Source: an uncultured Candidatus Saccharibacteria bacterium
Lineage (GTDB): Bacteria > Patescibacteriota > Saccharimonadia > Saccharimonadales > Saccharimonadaceae
Direction: 5' to 3'
Assembly (NCBI GenBank): GCA_947570505.1
Contig: CANOTH010000008.1
Span: forward strand, 1 to 39,486
Length of the DNA stretch: 39,486 nucleotides
The notes under the pieces are model-generated. The model was not told where the DNA came from. It was given only the letters and a program-made list of their open reading frames with translations, and searched no databases. Both the position numbers and the translations under genes were made by a program. Shown piece after piece: positions 1 through 6,713 of the stretch; the first letter of the stretch is position 1; the number at the start of each line of letters is the position of its first letter.

Positions 1-74
1 GGGTGTGGCGCAGCTGGTAGCGCGCGCGGTTCGGGACTGCGAGGTCGTCGGTTCAAATCCGATCACCCAGACCA
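1..74 (+). tRNA. tRNA-Pro(CGG), 5' end cut by window edge
   Basis: A cloverleaf with encoded CCA. The anticodon loop TTCGGGA at 30-36 gives anticodon CGG at 32-34, closed by the stem 25-29/37-41 (one G-U pair). The acceptor 3' strand CACCCAG plus discriminator A and CCA ends at 74. Its partner needs two more bases before position 1, so the first two nucleotides of the tRNA lie outside the window. It is one of three proline tRNA genes here. Confidence 0.93.
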
Positions 75-109
75 TATAAAGACTACACGTTTGATACAAA
101 TTTAATTAT

Positions 110-140
110 AAAAGAACCCCGATTTATAGGGGTTCTTTTA
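110..140 (+). terminator. Rho-independent terminator after tRNA-Pro(CGG)
   Basis: The inverted repeat AAAGAACCCC/GGGGTTCTTT around a short ATTTATA loop is followed by TTTTAGGTTTTG. It lies 36 nt past the tRNA and would end its transcript. Confidence 0.8.
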
Positions 141-225
141 GGTTTTGTCTATGATTATTACCATACAATAAAGGATAAAGATGAGCATTATGCTTTACTC
201 TTGTAGCAAAATCTTCAGCCCACTT

Positions 226-510
226 TTACACGATGCACCCACTTGCACCCGTTGTATTTATGCCAATTAGTATTACCAAACAGCGGACGGGGAAACCACG
301 GTAATGATAGTAATAATCATTCGGTCGTGTTTCTTTGGCATTGAGATATAGATAGCCTGCTCTAGCATTAGTTGGTGAGGTATAGCTAAATGCTGTATTA
401 GACCAATCGTAGCCATGAAAACCAAAGCGCGTTAAAGAACCATAGGTCAGGTCAATATGCCCGCTACGGACGAAGGTAGGCTGTAAATAGGGCGGAAAAG
501 TGATTCTGAT
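226..510 (-). pseudogene. Remnant of a pilin-like protein: C-terminal FISUMP-type domain
   Basis: The minus strand reads in one frame for about 90 codons, without a start, as ...PTFVRSGHIDLTYGSL..., then GYDWSNTAF, GYLYLNAKE and RGFPVRCL. This order (WSNTA/WSST, YLYLN, YGFPVRC) is the signature of the C-terminal domain of many Saccharibacterial prepilin-like or major-paralogous surface proteins. Family knowledge says these normally carry an N-terminal type IV pilin segment of several hundred bases, and nothing of that is left here. The reading frame stops joining anything recognisable near 490-510, where an unrelated fragment on the other strand begins. The tail after VRCL (about 20 residues) looks like read-through into non-coding sequence. 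It is most likely a 5'-truncated relic; the domain name is by motif resemblance only. Confidence 0.55.
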
Positions 511-642
511 TCAGCACGAAATTTCCGAGCAAAACTTGCCGACCGTGGAGGCAGAGACGGTGGATTTGGTGACAGAAAGTGATTTTCGGCTTGGCGGTGA
601 ACTGGCAAACTTTATTCAAAATTTAATGTCTTCTGAGGGGTA
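481..642 (+). pseudogene. C-terminal remnant of an unidentified protein
   Basis: An open frame on the plus strand runs from a TAG just before GGCGGAAAA to the TAA at 640-642 (about 50 codons, including EISEQNLPTVEAETVDL and ELANFIQNLMSSEG). It has no ribosome binding site or promoter and is followed at once by a strong intrinsic terminator. It therefore looks like the tail of a longer gene whose 5' part was replaced by the pilin-like fragment on the opposite strand. I do not recognise the family. Confidence 0.3.
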
Positions 643-678
643 AAGGCAGGGCCCAAGCTCTGCCTTTTGGTTTTTTTT
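642..678 (+). terminator. Strong intrinsic terminator
   Basis: The stem AAAGGCAG/CTGCCTTT with a GGCCCAAGCT loop is followed by GG and eight T. It overlaps the stop codon of the preceding gene fragment and sits 27 nt before tRNA-Pro(GGG). Confidence 0.85.
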
Positions 679-704
679 GCCTAGCTGTGATAGAATTTAG
701 GTAT

Positions 705-779
705 CAGGGCTTAGCGCAGTGGTAGCGCGTACGTCTGGGGGACGTGAGGTCGCCAGTTCGATCCTGGTAGCCCTGACCA
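705..779 (+). tRNA. tRNA-Pro(GGG)
   Basis: A full cloverleaf: acceptor CAGGGCT/AGCCCTG, discriminator A, encoded CCA ending at 779, T-arm CCAG-TTCGATC-CTGG. The anticodon loop CTGGGGG (735-741) gives GGG. A -10 box TAGAAT with TGTG before it (about 686-696) lies upstream. It is the second proline isoacceptor. Confidence 0.93.
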
Positions 780-788
780 TTTTTGTGA

Positions 789-1050
789 TTAATTTAATAT
801 AGCAATCATAATATCGAGATAACCTGCAAACGTCACTCACAAGAGATAAGGTAGCAACACCCACATGACTGCGCGATGATTTTTTTGCGCCCCAGATTAC
901 TAGGCTCAAAATCATTGCCCACAGTGCAATGAGCCAGAAGAAGGCAAACAAGTGCCATCCGAGATTAAAAAAGAAAATCGACCAGAAAAAGTTAAAGACT
1001 AGCTGGATCCCGTACATGACGAAAAAGAAGGACTTTTCTTTAGCGGTCAC
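789..1050 (-). pseudogene. Decayed TspO/MBR-family membrane protein
   Basis: The minus strand encodes the second half of a TspO/MBR (tryptophan-rich sensory protein) homologue: YGIQLVFNFFWSIFFFNLGW, then FFWLIALWAMILSLVIWGAKK in one frame. After an A7 tract (near 880) it continues one frame over as HRAVMWVLLPYLL-stop-VTFAGYLDIMIAILN. The family motif is PYLLWVxFAxYLN, so the in-frame TGA replaces the conserved Trp codon. The N-terminal helices (roughly 60 residues, with the first WxPPGWVF-type motif) are missing, and the frame opens only at a GTG near the end of the upstream TfoX-like gene. Three lesions (5' truncation, frameshift, nonsense) make it a pseudogene. UGA recoding would not repair the frameshift. 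Confidence 0.65.
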
Positions 1051-1063
1051 TCGTTTGCTAAAT

Positions 1064-1390
1064 TTATGATTGGTGCCTAGTAACCTTTTTCTTGGGTAAA
1101 GGTATAACTTTTTCGGCCCTACTTACAGCTTCGCGCACAAAAACCGCGTCATCTAGATCCAAAATATAGTGTTCTTTGGCATTAGTATAAGGCAACCCAG
1201 TCTTAGCATTCTGCATTAAATCTGCCAGCTCATCAAACTTTTTAATATAAGCCGTATTGTTACAGACCGTTAATATCGGCTTATCGTTAACGTAAACTAG
1301 GTATTCACCAAACATTTTGCGATAGCGCACCGTGCCGACACCATTTAATTGCTCGCAAATATATTCGATAAAGTCTATGCTGGTTGCCAT
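1064..1390 (-). CDS. TfoX N-terminal domain protein
   Basis: 108 residues matching the stand-alone TfoX/Sxy N-terminal domain: an early YRKMFGEYLVYVNDKPILTV segment (MFGGxGxYxxGxxFA-type core), then a Tyr/Lys region (AYIKKFDELAD) and LPYTNAKEHYILDLDDA. The start at 1390 is supported by AGGAGA eight bases upstream. A TATAAT lies about 40 nt further out, so this gene has an ordinary leader, unlike many neighbours. In proteobacteria TfoX is a competence regulator; the function of stand-alone N-domains is not settled, so a DNA-uptake role is only a possibility. The gene's 3' end abuts the truncated TspO relic. Confidence 0.75.
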   Translation of the reverse strand: MATSIDFIEYICEQLNGVGTVRYRKMFGEYLVYVNDKPILTVCNNTAYIKKFDELADLMQNAKTGLPYTNAKEHYILDLDDAVFVREAVSRAEKVIPLPKKKVTRHQS

Positions 1391-1550
1391 GTTGTTCTCC
1401 TAAGCTATTTATCCATGCTGATTTTAGTAAATTATATCAAATTCTCAATTAAAATCTTGGTAACATAAAATTGTCACTAATACTTCGAAAAAATCTCCAC
1501 AAATGGGTTTGAGTGGCTTCGAGCTTCATTCCCTGTGATATAATTAGTCC

Positions 1551-2135
1551 ATGAGAAAATATGTGCCTGATTTTGCCCATTTGATTCCCCAAGAAGCAAA
1601 GTGCGTGTTTTCTGGGGTGATTTACGATGTGTATCAGTGGCAACAGAAGATGTATGATGATAGTTTCGAGACTTTTGAGATGCTGCGACGCGCGGATACA
1701 GCTAAAATCATCGCTATAAAAGATGGAAAAATTGTGGTAACCTATCAACAGCAGCCGGGCAAAAATTGGTTTTATGATTATCCGGGCGGCAGAATTGATA
1801 CAGATGATAACGATGAATTGGCTGGTGCTAAACGTGAGCTACTGGAAGAAACTGGCATGCGCTTTAGGAACTGGAAGTTAATCAAGGTATATCAGCCGTT
1901 TAACAAAATTGATTGGTTGGTTTATACTTTCCTGGCGACCGATTTTATTGATCAGGTCGATCAAAAGCTAGATGCGGGCGAAAAAATTCAGGTCGAACTG
2001 GCAACTCTAGATCAGATTCGTGAATATGCTAAACAGCCAGATTCACAATACTTGCGATTTCGAGGGATGGAAAAGATTCATAGTTTGGAGCAGCTATTGG
2101 AGTTGCCGGCATTATATGACGGCTACTGCAGGTAG
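1551..2135 (+). CDS. Nudix hydrolase, ADP-sugar pyrophosphatase type
   Basis: 194 residues. A small N-terminal beta region precedes the Nudix box at about residues 80-103 (GRIDTDDNDELAGAKRE then LLEETGM). The box is one residue longer than the GX5EX7REUXEEXGU consensus, with Asp near the first Glu position, while the metal-binding RELLEET core is intact. The long N-terminal part and the PGG before the box resemble ADP-ribose/nucleotide-sugar pyrophosphatases; the substrate is not provable here. TGTGATATAAT ends at 1544 and the ATG is at 1551, so the transcript should start at or next to the start codon (leaderless). No Shine-Dalgarno sequence is present. It is monocistronic with a terminator after it. 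Confidence 0.85.
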   Translation: MRKYVPDFAHLIPQEAKCVFSGVIYDVYQWQQKMYDDSFETFEMLRRADTAKIIAIKDGKIVVTYQQQPGKNWFYDYPGGRIDTDDNDELAGAKRELLEETGMRFRNWKLIKVYQPFNKIDWLVYTFLATDFIDQVDQKLDAGEKIQVELATLDQIREYAKQPDSQYLRFRGMEKIHSLEQLLELPALYDGYCR

Positions 2136-2150
2136 TAAAAATACAACACA

Positions 2151-2190
2151 AAACCTGGGCAGCAATACCCAGGTTTAAAGGTTTTAAAAT
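2151..2190 (+). terminator. Probable intrinsic terminator after the Nudix gene
   Basis: A 9-bp perfect stem AAACCTGGG/CCCAGGTTT with loop CAGCAATA, followed by AAAGGTTTTAAAA. The T tract is short, so it may be a weak terminator. The 230 bases from here to the phosphoketolase gene show no further gene. Confidence 0.6.
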
Positions 2191-2422
2191 AGATAATTAA
2201 TGTCGTTTAGGCGCATTATATTGTTGACACGCAACTAATCCATCAAAGGGCTTAATGCTTAGTCAAAGAGCAGTGCCCTAATTTAACATTAAGCTCAGCA
2301 ATGATAGATATACAAAATATTTGATGTACTGCGCCCAAAAACGCGCCATGATAACTGTTTAAGACATTTTCGTTGTAGCACACTTCGTGATAAAACACAA
2401 GCACTTTTTATACAACTTTTGG

Positions 2423-3595
2423 CTAAATCCCTACCTGATCCACTCCGTGTTCATGGGCATATTCGGTGTTTTCTTTCAGAATCCGCTGGTATTTTTCTAC
2501 AAGATCTTGACGTTTTTCCCTCTTAACCACGTCCAGAGCAAGGTGATACCTCGAAGCATGATTACAGCTCAGCATCTCGAATGGAGTAGTCGTACTACCA
2601 TGCTCCTCAAACCCGTGTACCGTAAACCGCCCCCGCTCCGCATAGCAGCCTAAGATCTGTTCTAGAACCGCCGGGTACCCATGAAAATTAGCGATAATAT
2701 ATTTGTCTTTGCTAAACATCTGATCAAATTCGCCCTGTTTGAGCTTACGTTCCCTAGTACCGATGGCATTATAAGACAGGGCCGCAATATTAACAAAGCG
2801 AAACTTTTTGCCGGGCAAATCTTGCTTTAGAATTTCAATCGCGCGGATTGCTTCACATGACACAATATCGCCCACACCAACTAGTATGTAATCCGGATTC
2901 TCATCCGAAATAAATTCAAAAATCCTAGCCCCGCCTTGGCTAAACTGCGAATCAGCTTGGTGAGAATCGAGCCACCTCGGTTGATCAGTTTTATTAAATG
3001 TTGTAAGGTTTACAACATTTTTTGACTTCATCATGTAAATAAAACTAGCTTCAGCTGCCACGTCGTCAACTGGGAACAGGCAGTTAACTTGGTCGCTAGG
3101 CAAACTCAGTAACAACGAAATCAGCGCCGGCGACTGGTGAGTGAATCCATTATGGTCTTGCCGCCAACAGGTACTAGTGGATAATAAGTTGGCTGCCGGA
3201 TAGGCCGGTCGCCACTTCACTTCGGACGATTGTTGCAAAAACTTCAAATGTTGCAGTAACTGTGCCGCAATAATTGTAAAGAAAGCTTCATAACTAGTCA
3301 TAGCAGCTGTGCCACCAGCAATTAAATGTCCTGCCATGCAAGCAAACAAAGTATTCTCCGAGAGCATTTCGACAATACGTCCATCTCCAGACTCCGGCAG
3401 ATCAAAATCCTTTTGCGGTAAATTCCAAGCTCGATCTGAAACATTATAGACTGCATCTAACTTATTGCTAGTAGTTTCATCGGGCGAATACAGATAAAAA
3501 TCTGGGTGCTTGGACATATAATCAGCCATTGCAGCACCAATGCTTTTGGCTGGTGAAAATTTTTCTTGTCCCGGATTGTCTATAGTATCAATCAT
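2423..3595 (-). CDS. Phosphoketolase, C-terminal half (split XFP subunit B)
   Basis: 390 residues covering the pyrimidine-binding and C-terminal domains of xylulose-5-phosphate/fructose-6-phosphate phosphoketolase: SPDETTSNKL near residue 40, LSEN with Glu80 (position of the Glu that contacts the thiamine aminopyrimidine in the family), TSYEAFFTII, then RQDHNGFTHQSP with His148 and His153. It ends in the Rossmann-like C-terminal region (DYILVGVGD, NFHGYP, HGFEEHGSTTTPF). Its ATG overlaps the stop of the N-terminal half by ATGA, giving translational coupling. Compared with one-piece enzymes, the roughly 45-residue linker that joins the halves is missing. Together with the neighbour it should convert xylulose 5-phosphate and phosphate to acetyl phosphate and glyceraldehyde 3-phosphate in the cytoplasm. 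SEH, usual in the family, is SEN here. Confidence 0.85.
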   Translation of the reverse strand: MIDTIDNPGQEKFSPAKSIGAAMADYMSKHPDFYLYSPDETTSNKLDAVYNVSDRAWNLPQKDFDLPESGDGRIVEMLSENTLFACMAGHLIAGGTAAMTSYEAFFTIIAAQLLQHLKFLQQSSEVKWRPAYPAANLLSTSTCWRQDHNGFTHQSPALISLLLSLPSDQVNCLFPVDDVAAEASFIYMMKSKNVVNLTTFNKTDQPRWLDSHQADSQFSQGGARIFEFISDENPDYILVGVGDIVSCEAIRAIEILKQDLPGKKFRFVNIAALSYNAIGTRERKLKQGEFDQMFSKDKYIIANFHGYPAVLEQILGCYAERGRFTVHGFEEHGSTTTPFEMLSCNHASRYHLALDVVKREKRQDLVEKYQRILKENTEYAHEHGVDQVGI

Positions 3596-4677
3596 ATACG
3601 AAATCCTTTCTCTACACTAAACAATTCTTCGAAATGATAGCTTCTAAGCCAATCTTCGAGAATTTTTAGCTCTTCATGATCAGTCTTAGCGGCCGGTAGC
3701 GGAATTTGGTGTGCTAGATAATTACCTGCAACCTTGTGCCCGTGGACGGTCTTTGGACCAGTAGCGCCTTTTTCGGTTTTCAAGATAAAGAAAGGATATT
3801 CATATTTTTCAGCTTTCTTTAGAGCGGTCTGAAATGCCTCGGCCTCATCGCCGTTAATCTCAATTGGCATATAGCCAAACCCGCGAATCATCTCGCCCAG
3901 CTCGCGTTCGGACTTACGACCATACAAAGTTGGGGCAGAAATCTTGTAGCCATTAAGATGCAAAACTGGCCAAACTTTGCCGTTAATGGTGTGATCACCA
4001 CAAACTTTAACTAAATTCAAAGAGGCTAGTGCCGCAGCCGTTTCTAGCTCGCCATCACCCAGCATGACTACAACCTTGCGTTCTGGATGGCCTTCAGCAT
4101 AACCGTAAGCCGCGCCTAACGCATAACCGAGCTCACCACCTTCGCAAATCACTCCAGGAGTAAAGGGACTCGCATGGGACGGGAAACCGCCTGGCCAGGA
4201 GAAGTTGCGACAGATGTAAGCAATACCATTTTGATCTAAAGTAGCTTTGGAATCTACCTTTAATAAATCGCCATCAATGAACAGATTTGCTTGTAAAGCT
4301 GGAAAACCATGCCCTGGGCCTAAGATAAAGGAATAGTGCGGATCTACTACAGATTTATCTGGCTCAAAATCATCAGTATCTTTCTGAAGTTTTTGATTTA
4401 GATCGAAAGGGTTAAACTTACTTAGCTCTGCGTCGCTATTTGCTGAGCCTTCTGATGTGGTTGGCTTGGAACTGAAATAGCTTCGGAAATTGGCATAAGC
4501 TACATTGATACCATGGCAGGTTCCCCAGTGACCCAACAAACGAGGCTTAATATCCTCTGGGGTTAATGACCGAGTGAGTAGAAAATCTTTTTGCAAAAAA
4601 AGCTGAGCGACTACTAAATAATCGCAAGCTCGTACACGACGGGCGATTCTCTGAAAATTAGGTTTATGGTTATCCAT
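3592..4677 (-). CDS. Phosphoketolase, N-terminal half (split XFP subunit A)
   Basis: 361 residues corresponding to the thiamine-pyrophosphate-binding domain of phosphoketolase: GHWGTCHG with His50, LGPGHGFPALQANLF with His123, GELGYALGAAYGYAEG, the GDGE diphosphate/Mg motif near residue 207, LNGYKISAPTLYGR, and AHQIPLP with His323. The C-terminus (LRSYHFEELF) is where one-piece enzymes continue into the linker; here a stop overlaps the start of the second half. The start is fixed by a -10 box TATAAT at 4684-4689 (minus strand, TGTGC before it) with only six bases before the ATG, so the mRNA is probably leaderless. It lies between grpE and its promoter-distal partner but has its own promoter. 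Both halves retain the family's catalytic residues, so I read this as a heteromeric enzyme, not a frameshift. Confidence 0.87.
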   Translation of the reverse strand: MDNHKPNFQRIARRVRACDYLVVAQLFLQKDFLLTRSLTPEDIKPRLLGHWGTCHGINVAYANFRSYFSSKPTTSEGSANSDAELSKFNPFDLNQKLQKDTDDFEPDKSVVDPHYSFILGPGHGFPALQANLFIDGDLLKVDSKATLDQNGIAYICRNFSWPGGFPSHASPFTPGVICEGGELGYALGAAYGYAEGHPERKVVVMLGDGELETAAALASLNLVKVCGDHTINGKVWPVLHLNGYKISAPTLYGRKSERELGEMIRGFGYMPIEINGDEAEAFQTALKKAEKYEYPFFILKTEKGATGPKTVHGHKVAGNYLAHQIPLPAAKTDHEELKILEDWLRSYHFEELFSVEKGFRI

Positions 4678-4701
4678 GTTTCCATTATAGCACAGGACTA
4701 G

Positions 4702-5214
4702 CTAGACGTGCTTGACTTTAACCATAGCCGCTCGAATCACATTGCCATCATAAATATAACCGGGACGCAGAGTTTCGGCGATCACCTCATGCTCACCTTC
4801 ATCATCTTCCACCGAAACTGCTTCGTGATAATCGGGATTAAAATCTGTTCCTGGCTCAGAATCAATTTTTGCCAAGTTCAAACTGTTCAAAGTCTTAGCA
4901 AAAGCCTTCTCGAGTGGAGCTAGCTGCTCGGAGTAAGTCGCGAGAGCACGTTCAAAGTCATCAATCAAGGGCAAAAACTGCACCACTGTAGCATATTTAG
5001 CTGCAGTAGTAGCCTGAGCGCGCTGTGTCTCAACTTGTTTGCGATAGTTCTCAAAATCCGCTCTAGTGCGTTGCAGATCATTGGTCAGCTCTGCAATTTG
5101 CGAAGCCATAGTATCAGCCGCAGAGCTCTCGGCGGTTTGAGCTGGGGTTTCTGGGGACTCAGCCATGGTAACTTCTTCGGTGTTATTCAACTTTGTTTGA
5201 TCTGATTTGGCCAT
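4702..5214 (-). CDS. grpE: GrpE, nucleotide exchange factor of DnaK
   Basis: 170 residues. A low-complexity acidic N-terminus is followed by the long helix (TNDLQRTRADFENYRKQVETQ), then LIDDFERALATY and the C-terminal beta domain (YHEAVSVEDDEGEHEVIAETLRPGYIYDGNVIRAAMVKV), all diagnostic for GrpE. It acts as a cytoplasmic dimer that releases ADP from DnaK. It follows hrcA by 18 nt with AAAGGA before its ATG, and is co-transcribed with it under CIRCE control. dnaK and dnaJ, often the next genes, are not here: phosphoketolase follows instead. Confidence 0.95.
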   Translation of the reverse strand: MAKSDQTKLNNTEEVTMAESPETPAQTAESSAADTMASQIAELTNDLQRTRADFENYRKQVETQRAQATTAAKYATVVQFLPLIDDFERALATYSEQLAPLEKAFAKTLNSLNLAKIDSEPGTDFNPDYHEAVSVEDDEGEHEVIAETLRPGYIYDGNVIRAAMVKVKHV

Positions 5215-5232
5215 TACTTATCCTTTCTTAGT

Positions 5233-5988
5233 TTATTTTAGCGCTAAAGCTTCTTCTAACATTTGACCGGCCCTGAGAACCAATGACATGACTTTGGCAT
5301 AATTTTGGCGGGTTGGACCTAGGACTCCGATATAACTCCGATCGGAATACGGTGAACGAAAACGGCTAATAATGAGCGAGACTTGTGAGGCCTTGCCAAT
5401 GGGGTTCTCTTGGCCGATAAAGATATTTAGTGGTTGTCCCGGAGCTGCTTCGCGTAGCCAGGGCTCCAGATTATCAAGTAATTTCGCCACGGCTTGTACC
5501 CGTTGATGGTCTAGAAATTCTGGCTGTGTAAATAACCGCGCGATCCCAGAAATATACAGTTGATCGCCGATAGTCGCTAGACCAAGATTACCAGTCAACT
5601 CCACTAGTGAATCTACTGCTCCCCGAATCGCAAAATCAGCTCGGGGCTGAGAGCTAATTCGTACCTCCAGTACTCGGTTGCCTCTATCCGTACCGTGTTC
5701 TTCATCAGGAGAATGAGCAATTTGATGAATTTTGTCGCTGTCCGAAGCTTGCTCAGCCAAAGTATTAACATAGTGGCGATAACCAGCATCAGTTGGTACC
5801 CGCCCAGCAGAAGTGTGTGGCTGAGCGATATAGCCAAAATCCTCTAATCTCGCCATTTCGGAGCGAATCGTAGCCGAAGAAACATTAAACAACTTAGCTA
5901 GAGTTACACTGCCAACCGGAGTGGCCAACTCAGCATATTCTTCAATAATAGCAAAAAGGATTTCTTCCTGGCGCTTAGTTAAATTCAT
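5233..5988 (-). CDS. hrcA: HrcA heat-shock repressor
   Basis: About 251 residues, a little shorter than the usual 330-350. Winged-helix N-terminus (LTKRQEEILFAIIEEY, SSATIRSEMARLEDFGYI, PHTSAGRVPTDAGYRHYV) and C-terminal IGxENP-type region (IFIGQENP, GVLGPTRQNYAKVMSLV) are clear. I choose the ATG at 5988, not the one at 5997, because the latter lies inside the -10 box (TATAAT at 5996-6001, minus strand). The mRNA then starts essentially at the ATG. A CIRCE-like operator at 6007-6033 sits just upstream, so HrcA should repress its own operon with grpE. The middle domain appears reduced. Confidence 0.94.
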   Translation of the reverse strand: MNLTKRQEEILFAIIEEYAELATPVGSVTLAKLFNVSSATIRSEMARLEDFGYIAQPHTSAGRVPTDAGYRHYVNTLAEQASDSDKIHQIAHSPDEEHGTDRGNRVLEVRISSQPRADFAIRGAVDSLVELTGNLGLATIGDQLYISGIARLFTQPEFLDHQRVQAVAKLLDNLEPWLREAAPGQPLNIFIGQENPIGKASQVSLIISRFRSPYSDRSYIGVLGPTRQNYAKVMSLVLRAGQMLEEALALK

Positions 5989-6006
5989 GTTTATCATTAT
6001 ACCAAA

Positions 6007-6033
6007 TTAGCACTCACTTGGCAAGAATGCCAA
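6007..6033. promoter_or_regulatory. CIRCE operator (HrcA binding site)
   Basis: TTAGCACTC, nine bases, GAATGCCAA. The consensus is TTAGCACTC-N9-GAGTGCTAA, so the left arm is perfect and the right arm matches 7 of 9. It lies just upstream of the hrcA -10 box, over its -35 region, and 27 bp from the divergent kinase-gene -10 box, so it could influence both directions. Confidence 0.85.
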
Positions 6034-6074
6034 GAAATTCCTTTAATTATAACATGTGTTATAATATTCGTATT

Positions 6075-6713
6075 ATGGAAGAGCAACTACAATATATTAA
6101 AAAATGGCTTGGCACGGGCTGTATTAATATCTTTGGCCTGCCAATGAGCGGCAAAGATACGGTAGGTGTGCGCCTAGCCGAATCGTTAGGGGCAAAGTTT
6201 TTGTCTTCGGGGATTATCATTCGCGCAATGGAACAATCTACACACCAAGACCTGACTGGTCAGGGTAGCTTGATTCCCTCAAACGTCTTTTATGAATGGG
6301 TCTTACCATATTTCGAGAAGCAAGAATTGTGGAACTATCCTCTTATTCTATCTTCGATTGGTCGCTGGGAGGGTGAGGAAGATCAGGTAATGAGTGTGGC
6401 TAAGGCTAGTGGTCACCCCATTCGCGCAGTGGTCATGTTGCAACTTTCCGAGCCGAATGCGATTGAACGTTGGGAAGCCGCTAAACTCTTAGATGATCGT
6501 GGCTTAAGAGCGGATGATGCTGATCCTCAAACTTTCCAAAAACGCATTATTGAATATCGTACTAAGACTCTTCCTGTCTTGCAGCATTACCAGGAATTAG
6601 GTCTTTTGGTTCCGGTGAATGCCGCGGCTCCGCGTGATCAAGTTTTTGCCAATGTGGTGGAGGCGCTGTCGAACTTTGCGCATCGTCCGGAGAATCTCGC
6701 GTCGGAATTGTAA
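6075..6713 (+). CDS. Adenylate-kinase-like nucleoside monophosphate kinase
   Basis: About 212 residues from the ATG at 6075. P-loop FGLPMSGKDTVG near residue 20, an NMP-binding region (SSGIIIRAMEQ), and the lid/core segment (RWEAAKLLDDRGLRADD, then RIIEYRTKTLPVLQHYQELGLL) typical of adenylate kinases, with RGLRADD in place of the canonical lid arginines. It should transfer phosphate between ATP and a nucleoside monophosphate, but the substrate base is uncertain. The longer frame from 6018 is rejected because a TATAAT at 6060-6065 lies inside it; that box puts the start of transcription 2-3 nt before 6075. Its last 117 bp overlap the convergent lamin-tail gene. Confidence 0.75.
   Translation: MEEQLQYIKKWLGTGCINIFGLPMSGKDTVGVRLAESLGAKFLSSGIIIRAMEQSTHQDLTGQGSLIPSNVFYEWVLPYFEKQELWNYPLILSSIGRWEGEEDQVMSVAKASGHPIRAVVMLQLSEPNAIERWEAAKLLDDRGLRADDADPQTFQKRIIEYRTKTLPVLQHYQELGLLVPVNAAAPRDQVFANVVEALSNFAHRPENLASEL

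Noticed and set aside
789-1050. UGA read as an amino acid (recoded genetic code)
   Set aside because: Only the TspO relic has an in-frame UGA, and it also has a frameshift and a 5' truncation. Intact genes use UGA as stop, for example the first phosphoketolase half.
2387-2653. Plus-strand open frame opposite the phosphoketolase C-terminus
   Set aside because: Overlaps a conserved gene and has unlikely composition; no start signal.
2423-4677. Phosphoketolase split as a sequencing frameshift
   Set aside because: The two parts meet at a clean ATGA overlap and the interdomain linker is absent, which one indel would not explain.
6018-6074. Longer start for the kinase-like gene
   Set aside because: The added codons overlap the CIRCE arm and contain the gene's own -10 box.
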